Of a DNA stretch of 64,000 nucleotides, positions 15,773 through 24,648 are shown in pieces. A program made the position numbers and the translations under genes. Every line of letters starts with the position of its first letter. The stretch's first letter is position 1. The notes below the pieces were generated by a model. That model worked only from the letters and a program-made list of their open reading frames with translations. It searched no databases and was not told the origin of the DNA. The stretch comes from Coprococcus aceti (lineage in GTDB: Bacteria; Bacillota; Clostridia; Lachnospirales; Lachnospiraceae), in contig NZ_JAOQJT010000003.1 in the NCBI RefSeq assembly GCF_025567285.1, positions 310,001-374,000 on the forward strand, read 5' to 3'.

Positions 15773-16531
15773 ATGAATAATAACGTTAAGTTCAGCGTTA
15801 AAAATTTGAATCTCTATTACGGAAAGTTCCATGCCCTTAAGGGTATTGATATGGATATTCCGTCAAATGAGGTTACAGCATTTATTGGACCATCAGGTTG
15901 TGGTAAGTCAACATTCCTTAAGTCGCTCAACAGAATGAATGATTTGGTAGAGGGATGCAAGATAACAGGTGATGTGAGGCTTGATGGAGAGGATATATAC
16001 AGCGGAATGGATATTAACCTTTTGAGAAAAAGAGTTGGAATGGTGTTCCAGCAGCCGAATCCTTTTCCGATGAGTGTCTATGACAATATAGCATATGGTC
16101 CTAGAACACACGGCATAAGAAATCATGCAAAGCTTGATGAGATAGTTGAGAGATCTCTCAGACAGGCAGCTATATGGGATGAGCTTAAGGACAGACTGAA
16201 GAAGTCAGCACTTGGCCTTTCAGGAGGACAGCAGCAGAGGCTCTGTATAGCCAGAGCACTGGCAGTGGAGCCTGAGGTACTTCTCATGGATGAGCCTACA
16301 TCGGCCCTTGATCCTATATCGACATCCAAGATAGAGGACCTGGTACTTGAACTGAAGGACAATTACACCATTATCATGGTTACGCATAACATGCAGCAGG
16401 CAACCAGAGTTGCGGACAACACAGCGTTCTTCCTTCTCGGAGAGGTCGTTGAGTACGCAGAGACAGAAAAGATGTTCAGCAAGCCGGCTGACAAGCGTAC
16501 AGAGGATTACATCACCGGTAGATTTGGTTAG
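15773..16531 (+). CDS. pstB: Phosphate ABC transporter ATP-binding protein PstB
   Basis: The 252-residue ABC ATPase energises PstCA. Walker A is GPSGCGKST (39-47), the signature is LSGGQQQRLCIARAL, and Walker B is VLLMDEPTSALDP. The segment QQPNPFPMSVYDNIAYGPR is characteristic of PstB. GGAGAAAA precedes the ATG at 15773. phoU follows after 10 bases. A neighbouring frame overlaps its 3' end, but that reading is not used. Confidence 0.96.
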   Translation: MNNNVKFSVKNLNLYYGKFHALKGIDMDIPSNEVTAFIGPSGCGKSTFLKSLNRMNDLVEGCKITGDVRLDGEDIYSGMDINLLRKRVGMVFQQPNPFPMSVYDNIAYGPRTHGIRNHAKLDEIVERSLRQAAIWDELKDRLKKSALGLSGGQQQRLCIARALAVEPEVLLMDEPTSALDPISTSKIEDLVLELKDNYTIIMVTHNMQQATRVADNTAFFLLGEVVEYAETEKMFSKPADKRTEDYITGRFG

Positions 16532-16541
16532 GAGGGACACG

Positions 16542-17186
16542 ATGAGAGACAAATATGAGATGCAGCTTAGAAAGCTTCACGCAGAGATGATAGAGATGGG
16601 AACTATGATTGAGCAGGCGATCGAGACAGCGATCAAGGCTCTCGTGGCCCAGGACACAGAGCTCGCAAAGAAGGCGATCGAGGCGGATGACGCCATCGAC
16701 CATCAGGAGAGAGAGATTGAGAATCTGTGCCTCAAGCTGTTCCTTACCCAGCAGCCGGTTGCCGGGGATATGAGAAATATATCCGCAGCACTCAAGATGA
16801 TAACGGATATGGAGAGGATCGGAGATCACGCCTCAGATATATCAGAACTCACACTGTGCATGGCTGGCACACCATATATAAAGAAGCTTGAGCACATACA
16901 GCAGATGGCAAAAGAGACGATCGTCATGCTGGTATCAAGCATAGAGGCATATGTCAACGCAGATGAGAAAAAGGCAAAGAGTGTAATAGAGCATGACGAT
17001 GTCGTCGATGATCTTTTTGACAAGGTCAAGAATGAACTCATCACAATGATACATGAGAATTCGGATGATGGAGAGCAGGCTTGTGACCTTCTTATGGTTG
17101 CCAAGTATCTTGAGAGGATTGGCGATCACGCAACGAATATATCAGAGTGGGTACTCTTCTCGATAACAGGAGAACATATAGACTGA
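16542..17186 (+). CDS. phoU: Phosphate signalling protein PhoU
   Basis: The 215-residue helical protein is made of two three-helix PhoU repeats. Each has the metal-binding type motif, here DMERIGDHASDISE and YLERIGDHATNISEW. PhoU links Pst transporter status to PhoR so that the Pho response is off when phosphate is plentiful. GGAGGG at 16532-16537 fixes the ATG at 16542; the same frame is open upstream inside pstB but lacks a ribosome binding site. It closes the canonical pst operon. Confidence 0.95.
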   Translation: MRDKYEMQLRKLHAEMIEMGTMIEQAIETAIKALVAQDTELAKKAIEADDAIDHQEREIENLCLKLFLTQQPVAGDMRNISAALKMITDMERIGDHASDISELTLCMAGTPYIKKLEHIQQMAKETIVMLVSSIEAYVNADEKKAKSVIEHDDVVDDLFDKVKNELITMIHENSDDGEQACDLLMVAKYLERIGDHATNISEWVLFSITGEHID

Positions 17187-17219
17187 TGATTGAGTCATGG
17201 ACGAAAAGAGGTGATTTCT

Positions 17220-17480
17220 ATGAAGTGGGTATGTACGAAGATAAATGAACTGTCACACAGAACAGGTATAGGCAATATGAAACTTTTCATAACAGTCAGC
17301 ATGGTGGTGTGCGGACTTGCGGGATGTGCTGCAGCATTGCTGCTCCACATGCTCCCTGTGCTGGGAGATGTATCATTCGCAAAGCTGATGTTCATATGTG
17401 GCGGTTATGGCATGTTCCTGGTAGGAATGCTTGGAAGTGCGGTGTATCTGCTCATAAATGAGCCTCTCGGAAGCAAATAA
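17220..17480 (+). CDS. Small membrane protein in the Pho region, unknown function
   Basis: This is an 86-residue protein not assigned to a known family here. After a polar N-terminus of about 18 residues there are two hydrophobic stretches, roughly residues 20-46 and 54-79, joined by a short loop, and a short charged tail. AAGAGGTGATT just before the ATG at 17220 supports this start over a TTG at 17190. It lies 33 bases after phoU and before the second Na/Pi gene. It may be co-expressed with the pst operon, but its job is unknown. Confidence 0.6.
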   Translation: MKWVCTKINELSHRTGIGNMKLFITVSMVVCGLAGCAAALLLHMLPVLGDVSFAKLMFICGGYGMFLVGMLGSAVYLLINEPLGSK

Positions 17481-17544
17481 ACAGATGAAAACAGAAAAAA
17501 GGTCTATGTGATACCACAAAACTGTGCCAAATATTTTGCAGGAT

Positions 17545-17615
17545 TTTACATAGATTTTAAATTTACACAGATTTTACATACACATATCTCACATTTTACA
17601 TATCCCTTTTACAAT
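17545..17615 (+). promoter_or_regulatory. Pho-box array 4, before the second Na/Pi symporter
   Basis: TTTACA occurs at 17545, 17562, 17573, 17595 and 17608, and TTTAAA at 17556. 17562-17573 and 17545-17556 are 11 apart and 17573-17595 is 22 apart. TACAAT at 17610-17615 is a possible -10. This is the densest such cluster in the window. Confidence 0.72.
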
Positions 17616-17648
17616 AGACTCTGATAAAACAGACGCTGTAAAAGGGAT
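17600..17648 (+). repeat. 14-base inverted repeat around the second Na/Pi promoter
   Basis: ATATCCCTTTTACA (17600-17613) is matched by complementary sequence starting at 17637 (TGTAAAAGGGATAT, 17637-17650), with a 23-base spacer. The left arm overlaps the last Pho box and the likely -10. It could be an operator dyad or, in read-through RNA, a hairpin. Confidence 0.6.
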
Positions 17649-17707
17649 ATTGTGTATACAAGTCCTTATACAGAAGTAATTGGAAATGTAATAAGGAGAC
17701 AAAAGAT

Positions 17708-19480
17708 ATGGATATTTTCAATGTGTTATCCCTTCTGGGCGGACTTGCAATGTTCCTGTATGGAATGAACGTGATGGGAGATGGCCTTGCCAAGACGGCT
17801 GGCGGTAAGCTGGAGAAGATACTGGAAAAGCTCACATCAACACCTATAAAGGGTGTTCTGCTGGGCGCTGCGGTGACAGGAGTGATCCAGTCATCATCGG
17901 CGACCACAGTTATGGTGGTTGGACTTGTAAACTCAGGCATCATGAAGCTGAGACAGGCAGTGGGTATCATCATGGGTGCAAATATAGGAACAACAGTAAC
18001 ATCATGGATACTCAGCCTTACAGGAATACAGAGTGACAATATATTTATTAATATGTTGAAACCCTCATCCTTTTCACCTATACTCGCAGTAACAGGAATA
18101 ATATTCCTCATGTTCACCAAGTCTGAGAAGAAGCACGATATAGGTGGAATCCTTCTTGGATTTACAGTGCTCATGTTTGGTATGGAGATGATGAGCGGTG
18201 CGGTTGCTCCGCTTAAGGATGTACCGGAATTTACGAATATACTCACCATGTTCTCCAATCCATTCCTTGGAATGCTTGTGGGAATGTTGATAACAGCTAT
18301 CATACAGAGTTCTTCGGCATCTGTAGGTATACTCCAGGCGCTGTGTGCAACCGGGGCTGTGTCATTTGGGACGGCGATCCCAATCATCATGGGTCAGAAC
18401 ATAGGAACCTGTGTAACGGCACTGATATCATGTATAGGAACCAAGAAGAATGCCAAGAGAGCTGCGTTTGTGCATCTGTACTTCAACATCATAGGAACAG
18501 TCGTGTTCATGGTGGTGTTCTACACGGTCAATTCATTTGTACACTTCCAGTTCCTGAATGATTCAGCGAATGCAGCTGGTATAGCTGTTGTACACAGTGT
18601 GTTCAACGTTGCGGCGACACTTCTTCTGCTTCCGTTCTCAGGCGGACTTGAGAAGCTTGCAACGCTCACTGTCAGAGATAAGGATGAGGTGGAGAAAAAT
18701 ACTCCTGCAGAGCTGGAGATGCTCAAGCGTCTGGATGCCAGATTCCTTGAGAAACCAGCATTTGCTGTTGGACACTGTATAGAGGTTGTAAAATACATGG
18801 CTCAGCTTTCAAAGAACAGTGTTGATATGGCACTGTCACTGGTTGATAATTATGATGAAGCGGTCAGGGATAAGGTTGAGGATCTTGAGGGCATCATAGA
18901 TACCTATGAGGATGAGGTCGGTTCTTATATGGTAAAGCTCAGCAGCAAGGAGCTCTCCCATGAGGATAGCCAGAAGGTATCGATCGGACTTCATGTCATA
19001 GGTGATCTTGAGAGAATGTCGGATCACGCCATAACCATAGCGGATATATGCAGGAAGATGAATGAGGCGGGCGCGTCCTTCTCAGAAAAGGCAAAGTCAG
19101 AGCTGGGTGTATACAAGGATGCAGTTCAGAACATAGTCAGCATGACTGTGGAGGCTTACGACAAAGAAGACCTTCAGGAGGCATCCCATGTGGAGCCGCT
19201 TGAGGAAGCCATCAATGAGCTCAACAGCGCGGTTAAGAAGCAGCATATCAAGAGACTTCAGAAGGGCAAATGTACCATTGAGCTCGGAATATCACTGGAG
19301 AATCTTATCAACAACTATGAGAGAGTTGCAGACCACTGTTCCAACGTGGCGGTGGCAATGCTCCAGTTAAAATCAGACAACTTTGATACACATGAATATC
19401 TGGACAACATGAAGAAAGATTCCAACATAGATTTCCAGAGCATGTACACATATTACAGAGAGATATACAAGCTGAAGTGA
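17708..19480 (+). CDS. Na+/phosphate symporter with C-terminal PhoU-like region (2)
   Basis: The 590-residue paralogue of the protein at 3837 has QSSSATTV at 61-68 and QSSSASVG at 200-207 in the two transport repeats, with GANIGTTVT and GQNIGTCVT. A helical PhoU-like C-terminal region spans about 350-565 (IGDLERMSDHAITIAD, NYERVADHCSNVAV). AAGGAGAC precedes the ATG at 17708. It is immediately upstream of phoB-phoR. Two such symporters plus Pst suggest low- and high-affinity routes; which is which cannot be read from sequence. Confidence 0.92.
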   Translation: MDIFNVLSLLGGLAMFLYGMNVMGDGLAKTAGGKLEKILEKLTSTPIKGVLLGAAVTGVIQSSSATTVMVVGLVNSGIMKLRQAVGIIMGANIGTTVTSWILSLTGIQSDNIFINMLKPSSFSPILAVTGIIFLMFTKSEKKHDIGGILLGFTVLMFGMEMMSGAVAPLKDVPEFTNILTMFSNPFLGMLVGMLITAIIQSSSASVGILQALCATGAVSFGTAIPIIMGQNIGTCVTALISCIGTKKNAKRAAFVHLYFNIIGTVVFMVVFYTVNSFVHFQFLNDSANAAGIAVVHSVFNVAATLLLLPFSGGLEKLATLTVRDKDEVEKNTPAELEMLKRLDARFLEKPAFAVGHCIEVVKYMAQLSKNSVDMALSLVDNYDEAVRDKVEDLEGIIDTYEDEVGSYMVKLSSKELSHEDSQKVSIGLHVIGDLERMSDHAITIADICRKMNEAGASFSEKAKSELGVYKDAVQNIVSMTVEAYDKEDLQEASHVEPLEEAINELNSAVKKQHIKRLQKGKCTIELGISLENLINNYERVADHCSNVAVAMLQLKSDNFDTHEYLDNMKKDSNIDFQSMYTYYREIYKLK

Positions 19481-19573
19481 TATCTGGCGTGCATTTATAT
19501 AAAAAATAATGATAAAAATAAAATGCAATATGCATGTAAATGAAAGTGGTATTGTATAGGGAAAGGAGACAAA

Positions 19574-20248
19574 ATGGCAGTACATATTTATATTGTAGAA
19601 GACGATAAGAATATAAGAGAGATAGAGATGTTTGCTTTGAAAAACAGCGGATATGTGGTGGAGGAGTTTGAGAATGCGAAATCCTTCTTCTCAAGGTCTG
19701 TGGAGAAGGTCCCTGATCTGGTACTCTTGGATATCATGCTCCCTGACATGGATGGTCTTGAGATTGTGAAGAAGCTCAGGAGCAGACCTGATACTGTCAG
19801 AGTTCCGATCATCCTTGTGACAGCCAAGACTACAGAGCTTGACAAGGTCAAGGGACTGGATATAGGAGCGGATGATTACCTCACCAAGCCATTTGGCGTG
19901 ATGGAGCTCATATCCAGGGTCAAGGCGCTGCTCAGAAGAAGCAGGGCGCTGCAGGATGACAAGCAGCTGGTACTCGGGGATATAACCCTTGATTCAGAGA
20001 GACGCGAGGTGCATGTGGGCGGCGAGTTGTGTGAGCTTACCTTCAAGGAGTTTGAACTCTTAAAGCTTCTCATGGTGAATGCAGGAATAGTTCTTCACAG
20101 AGACACAATCATGTCGGATGTGTGGGGAACGGATTACGAGGGCGAATCCAGAACCCTTGATATGCATATCAAGACTTTGAGACAGAAGCTTGGCGAAGCA
20201 GGTAATATGATAAAGACAGTTAGAAATGTAGGGTATAAGATGGAGTAG
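19574..20248 (+). CDS. phoB: Phosphate-type response regulator (OmpR/PhoB family)
   Basis: The 224-residue protein has a receiver domain (1-120) with acidic VEDD, phosphoacceptor Asp53 in LLDIMLPDMDG, and switch Lys105 in DDYLTKPFG. A winged-helix DNA-binding domain follows (about 128-222; ELTFKEFELLKLLM, SRTLDMHIKTLRQKLG). PhoB/PhoP is the usual assignment for OmpR members next to phosphate transport genes, and candidate target boxes occur four times in this window. The histidine kinase begins 3 bases after its stop. Confidence 0.88.
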   Translation: MAVHIYIVEDDKNIREIEMFALKNSGYVVEEFENAKSFFSRSVEKVPDLVLLDIMLPDMDGLEIVKKLRSRPDTVRVPIILVTAKTTELDKVKGLDIGADDYLTKPFGVMELISRVKALLRRSRALQDDKQLVLGDITLDSERREVHVGGELCELTFKEFELLKLLMVNAGIVLHRDTIMSDVWGTDYEGESRTLDMHIKTLRQKLGEAGNMIKTVRNVGYKME

Positions 20249-20251
20249 CAT

Positions 20252-21616
20252 ATGGGTAAGAGAGACGATAAAAGACTGAAAAAGGTTATCAATCTGGAGT
20301 TTATCATCTTTTCACTGGTGGCCATAGCGGTGACCATGGTTCTGTCGACATTCATATTCTATGAGGTGTACAAGGCAGAGATCATAAGGGATCTGAAGGG
20401 CTATGCTGAGGTGTTTAAGAATACCGGAGATTTCGACGCGGATGACACCGGTGTGTATGCAAGCGTGGATACCAATGACCTCAGACTGACGCTTATAGCG
20501 CCTGACGGCAGTGTTCTGTATGACAATCAGGCCGATGAGACTTCCATGCAGAACCACCTTGACAGACCAGAGATAGCAGAGGCATTTGAAAATGGTGATG
20601 GACAGGTTATAAGAAAGTCGGAAACCCTCAATAAGAGCACATATTACTATGCGATACTGCTCAAGTCTGGAAGGGTGCTGAGAATAGCGAGGGAGACCAA
20701 CAATGTAATCAGTATGTTCCTTGCGGCTGTGCCGGTCATGCTGGTGGTGATGGCGATCCTGGTCTGTGTCACCATCATAGTGACACACTATCTGACCAGA
20801 AACATATTGAAACCAATAGAGCAGATGGCAAACAGTCTGGACGACGATACCCACATAGTTGCGTACAAGGAGATGCGGCCATTTATAGATATGATACAGA
20901 AGCAGCATGCGGATATAGTGAAGAGCTCACAGATGAGACAGGAGTTCACGGCAAATGTATCACATGAGCTCAAGACGCCGCTCACATCCATATCGGGGTA
21001 TTCGGAGCTTATCGAGACAGGTATGGCCACCGAGGCGGATGTACATCATTTTGCAACTGAGATCCACAAGAACTCCAACAGACTTCTCACCCTCATCAAT
21101 GACATAATCAGACTGTCAGAGCTGGATGTATCTGAGGATGCGCCACTGATGGAGAAGATCGATCTGGCGGTCATAGCCAGAACAGCCACGGATATGCTGG
21201 CGATAAACGCAGAGAAGAACAGTGTGACACTCAGCTATGATGGCAGTCACGGATATATATATGCGAACAAGATGATGATGGAGGAGCTTGTGTATAACCT
21301 CACAGACAACGCCATCAGATATAACAATAAGAATGGAAGTGTGGATGTATCTGTAAAGGCAGAGGATGGCAAGGTTATACTCAGGGTGAAGGATACGGGA
21401 ATAGGAATCCCGAAGGAGCATCAGGAGAGGATATTTGAACGATTCTACAGAGTGGACAAGAGCAGATCGAAGTCCACAGGTGGCACAGGACTTGGCCTGG
21501 CCATAGTAAAGCATATAGTTGCCCGCAACAATGCACAGCTTGATATGGACAGTGAACCAGGTAAGGGAACTGACATAAAGGTTACATTTGACGCATATAG
21601 GGAAGATGAACAATGA
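20252..21616 (+). CDS. phoR: Phosphate-type sensor histidine kinase (PhoR-like)
   Basis: The 454-residue membrane kinase has TM1 at about 15-38, an extracytoplasmic sensor of about 115 residues, TM2 at about 153-180, a HAMP-like stretch, a HisKA domain with NVSHELKTPLTS (His238), and an ATPase domain with N box (ELVYNLTDNAIRYNN), DTGIGIP and GGTGLGLAIVKHI. It probably phosphorylates the adjacent regulator under phosphate limitation, through PhoU and Pst. GAGTAGCATATG joins it tightly to phoB. Confidence 0.88.
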   Translation: MGKRDDKRLKKVINLEFIIFSLVAIAVTMVLSTFIFYEVYKAEIIRDLKGYAEVFKNTGDFDADDTGVYASVDTNDLRLTLIAPDGSVLYDNQADETSMQNHLDRPEIAEAFENGDGQVIRKSETLNKSTYYYAILLKSGRVLRIARETNNVISMFLAAVPVMLVVMAILVCVTIIVTHYLTRNILKPIEQMANSLDDDTHIVAYKEMRPFIDMIQKQHADIVKSSQMRQEFTANVSHELKTPLTSISGYSELIETGMATEADVHHFATEIHKNSNRLLTLINDIIRLSELDVSEDAPLMEKIDLAVIARTATDMLAINAEKNSVTLSYDGSHGYIYANKMMMEELVYNLTDNAIRYNNKNGSVDVSVKAEDGKVILRVKDTGIGIPKEHQERIFERFYRVDKSRSKSTGGTGLGLAIVKHIVARNNAQLDMDSEPGKGTDIKVTFDAYREDEQ

Positions 21617-21971
21617 TGCAGTCGAAATCAATGAATTTTGATGGGGAATGCTGTAAAAGAACAGAATAGATGCTACAATAAAAAGGAGCCTGGTGGAAGT
21701 GTATTAGCCAGACTCCTTAAGTATATTGGTATTCACACACACCGACATTAAGTTCGAAAATATGTGAAATCTTCTGAATTTAATAATATAATACAGCATG
21801 TTACGGAAAAAATCAAGTGGTAATTATGCATAACATACAATGCGGTTTATACATAATTCACAAAACATGCAGTTGAAAGGCAGATAATTTTGGCGGATCG
21901 GAAGGAAACAAATTCTTGATTATTGAATTTTATAGTATTACTATATGGTCTTGAATAAGGAGAGTGATAGT
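21617..21971 (+). other. Non-coding gap after phoR
   Basis: No convincing gene is seen. It holds a hairpin, AAGGAG/CTCCTT with an inner CTGG/CCAG at 21683-21718, which lacks a T-run and is a weak terminator for phoR. It also has a 7-base inverted repeat, AATTATG/CATAATT (21822-21858), and a promoter at 21916-21944. Confidence 0.55.
21916..21944 (+). promoter_or_regulatory. Promoter for the ParB-like/BMP fusion gene
   Basis: TTGATT at 21916-21921 and TACTAT at 21939-21944 are separated by exactly 17 bases. The expected start lies only a few bases before the AAGGAG at 21957, so the leader would be very short. Confidence 0.65.
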
Positions 21972-23930
21972 ATGTCAGCAAACGAATATTTAAGGGCTCA
22001 GAAGCTTGGTGAGAAGAGATATCAGGCAGCCGTAGCAAAAAATGAATATCCATATCTTCCGGTTTTGGATGAAATAATATCACCATCCGACACTGTGGGT
22101 GAGGTGAATCTTGGTCTCCAGACCATATCGCTTGACCGCGTGGTTGGAACCGCTACCGCTGCAAGGACGACGGCGTTTGCTAGTAATTTTATGCCTATAT
22201 TGGATTATCATACTGAATTTGGAATGAAATGGGCCGCATTGTGTGAGTCCCACATAGAGGAAGGTATACATGACCCGATAAAGGTATATGAGTATATGAA
22301 CAAATTCTATGTAGTAGAAGGAAATAAGAGAGTGAGTGTGCTCAAATACTTTGGTGCGGACTCAGTTCCTGCCATGGTTACAAGAAAGATACCTAGAAGG
22401 ACAGACTCACTTGAGAATAAGATATATTTTGAATTTATAGATTTCCACAAGCAGACGGGGATCAACTATGTATATTTCTCACAGCTCGGTGGATATGATA
22501 AGCTCAGGGAGTTCATAGGGATCACTAAGGATGCGGTTTTCACAGAGGATGAGAGACTGGATTTCAACTCGGCACATCTCGCATTTGAGAAGGCTTATCT
22601 TGCTAAGAAGGGCAATGAGGAGCTCACTATAACAGTGGACGATGCCATGCTTGTATTCCTCAATGTGTATGGCTATGAAGCTCTTAAGAACATGACTACA
22701 TCCCAGGTGAAGGACAGTGTTGACAAGGTATGGAATGAGATAGTCCTCACAAATGAGAAGAAGGATAAGACGGTTCTTCCAAAGCTCGATCCTGTGGAGC
22801 CTAAGAAGTCCATACTCGACAGGGTTATAAAGCCATCAGGCCCTTCGAACCTGAAGGTGGCATTTGTGTATGATAAGTCGCCAGCCAACTCGGTCTGGAC
22901 ATACAGCCATGAACTGGGTAGAATGGACATGGAGAATAAACTCGGAGATTCTGTCGACAGCAGAACCTTCTGTAATGTGGATACACCTGCCAAGCTGACA
23001 GAGTGCCTTGGAAGACTTGTGGATGAGAAGTATGATGTGATATTTACGACAGGGCCTGAGATGCTTCCTGAGGCTCTTAAGACTGCAGTGCTCCACCCGG
23101 AGATAAAGATACTTAACTGTTCCCTCAGCCTTGCGAACAGCCATGTGCGTACCTATTATGCAAGAATGTACGAGGTGAAGTTCCTCACCGGTATGATAGC
23201 GGGAAGCCTGTGTGCTGACGGACAGATAGGATATGTAGCCGATTATCCGATATTCGGAACAACAGCGAACATCAATGCATTTGCCATCGGAGCAAGGATG
23301 GTCAACCCTAGGGCAAAGATATATCTGCAGTGGACGAAGGTTAAGAATGCTGATCCACAGAAGTTCTTCGAGAGAAATGGAATAACATATATATCCGATA
23401 GAGACATGATCATGCCGGATGATGCGTCACGAAACTTCGGACTTTATCACTATGATCAGAATGGAGAGGTCGTCAACCTTGCCATGCCTTTCTACAACTG
23501 GGGTGCATTCTATGAGAGGATCCTTAGATCCATACTGGAGGGCAACTGGAAGCAGGAGGAGAAGAACGAGACCAGCAATGCGATAAGCTACTGGTGGGGT
23601 ATGTCAGCGGGAATAGTTGACGTCATATGCTCAAAGCACCTTCCGGCCGGAACACAGAAGCTCATATCGGTTATGACAAACCTCATAAGAGAGGGCGCTA
23701 TCACACCGTTCAGCGGAAAGCTTACATCCCAGAACGGAATAGTGAGAAATGAAGATGACGGAGCGATGCTCCATGAAGATATACTCAAGATGGATTGGCT
23801 TGCTGAGAATGTAGTGGGCATGCTCCCTACAGAGGACGATCTTGTCGATGAGGCAAAGACGGTAGTTGCACTTCAGGGTATAGACACACCGGAGAGTCTG
23901 GAGCTCAAGTCGGTTCCGGAAGTGAAATAA
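21972..23930 (+). CDS. ParB-like domain fused to cytoplasmic BMP-family ligand-binding domain
   Basis: The 652-residue protein has no signal peptide or membrane segment. Residues about 85-140 resemble a ParB/Srx N-terminal domain: an IEEGIHDPIKV stretch, then FYVVEGNKRVSVLKYFG with the EGNKR motif at 116-120. A charged linker (about 140-290) follows. Residues 292-600 resemble BmpA/Med-type nucleoside-binding proteins (KVAFVYDKS, YDVIFTTGPEM, KFLTGMIAGSL, GQIGYVADYPIFGTTANINA). BMP proteins are normally exported lipoproteins, so a cytoplasmic fused copy suggests an intracellular nucleoside or nucleotide sensor; that is inference. AAGGAG at 21957-21962 fixes the ATG at 21972. A metallophosphoesterase follows after 49 bases. 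Confidence 0.75.
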   Translation: MSANEYLRAQKLGEKRYQAAVAKNEYPYLPVLDEIISPSDTVGEVNLGLQTISLDRVVGTATAARTTAFASNFMPILDYHTEFGMKWAALCESHIEEGIHDPIKVYEYMNKFYVVEGNKRVSVLKYFGADSVPAMVTRKIPRRTDSLENKIYFEFIDFHKQTGINYVYFSQLGGYDKLREFIGITKDAVFTEDERLDFNSAHLAFEKAYLAKKGNEELTITVDDAMLVFLNVYGYEALKNMTTSQVKDSVDKVWNEIVLTNEKKDKTVLPKLDPVEPKKSILDRVIKPSGPSNLKVAFVYDKSPANSVWTYSHELGRMDMENKLGDSVDSRTFCNVDTPAKLTECLGRLVDEKYDVIFTTGPEMLPEALKTAVLHPEIKILNCSLSLANSHVRTYYARMYEVKFLTGMIAGSLCADGQIGYVADYPIFGTTANINAFAIGARMVNPRAKIYLQWTKVKNADPQKFFERNGITYISDRDMIMPDDASRNFGLYHYDQNGEVVNLAMPFYNWGAFYERILRSILEGNWKQEEKNETSNAISYWWGMSAGIVDVICSKHLPAGTQKLISVMTNLIREGAITPFSGKLTSQNGIVRNEDDGAMLHEDILKMDWLAENVVGMLPTEDDLVDEAKTVVALQGIDTPESLELKSVPEVK

Positions 23931-23979
23931 GATAAATCTCCTACGGAGAAGGTATACTGTAGTACAGGGGAATAGATAC

Positions 23980-24576
23980 GTGAAGATTTTGTTGTTGGCG
24001 GATGAAGAATCCAAGTATTTGTGGGATTATTTTGATAAGAGTAAGGTCGAGGGAATAGACCTGATAATATCCTGTGGCGATTTATCGCCACAGTATTTGT
24101 CGTTCCTTGCGACATTCAGTCATGCGCCCGTTCTCTATGTCCATGGCAATCACGACGTGTGCTACAAGGATACACCGCCGGGGGGCTGCGAGTGCATAGA
24201 CGACAAGCTTTATGTGTATAAGGGTGTCAGAATTCTGGGACTTGGCGGTTCGATGGAATACAAGTTTGGTGGTGCGGATCATCAGTATTCCGAGCGTGCG
24301 ATGGCCAGAAGAGTACGGAAACTCAGGTTTAAGATCATGAGGAACAAGGGCTTTGACATACTTGTTGCCCATTCGCCTGCATACAGGATAAATGATTCCG
24401 AGGATCTCCCACATACAGGTTTTAAGTGTTTCAGAACGCTTATGGAGGAGTACAGACCTAAGTATTTTGTCCATGGCCATGTGCATATAAATTATGGAAG
24501 AGATTTTGTCCGCGAATCAAAATACGAGGACACGACGATCATAAATGCCTATGAGAGATATATTATTGAAATTTAG
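23980..24576 (+). CDS. Calcineurin-like metallophosphoesterase with altered motif I
   Basis: The 198-residue cytoplasmic phosphoesterase starts at GTG 23980 (MKILLLADEES). Metal motifs seen: SCGDLS, HGNHD, VAHSP and HGHVHINYG. Motif I, usually DxH, reads ADEES here, so the His ligand is replaced by Glu. This looks like a specific subfamily rather than decay because the other four motifs are intact. The ribosome binding site is weak (CAGGGGA). The gene follows the ParB-like/BMP gene closely and has its own terminator, so the two may form an operon. Substrate is unknown. Confidence 0.8.
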   Translation: MKILLLADEESKYLWDYFDKSKVEGIDLIISCGDLSPQYLSFLATFSHAPVLYVHGNHDVCYKDTPPGGCECIDDKLYVYKGVRILGLGGSMEYKFGGADHQYSERAMARRVRKLRFKIMRNKGFDILVAHSPAYRINDSEDLPHTGFKCFRTLMEEYRPKYFVHGHVHINYGRDFVRESKYEDTTIINAYERYIIEI

Positions 24577-24610
24577 GCAGAAATATTTTGAAATTAAATA
24601 ATTTTGGCGA

Positions 24611-24648
24611 AAAGACAGGAATAAATCAAATTTATTGCTGTCTTTCTT
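24611..24648 (+). terminator. Terminator after the metallophosphoesterase gene
   Basis: A 16-bp near-perfect stem pairs 24611-24626 with 24630-24645 around a 3-nt loop, ending in TCTTTCTT. It separates this gene from citrate synthase. Confidence 0.85.

Noticed and set aside
17596..18390. Minus-strand frame of 264 codons opposite the second Na/Pi gene
   Set aside because: It mirrors the conserved membrane repeats of the plus-strand gene and runs through the Pho boxes; no recognisable protein.
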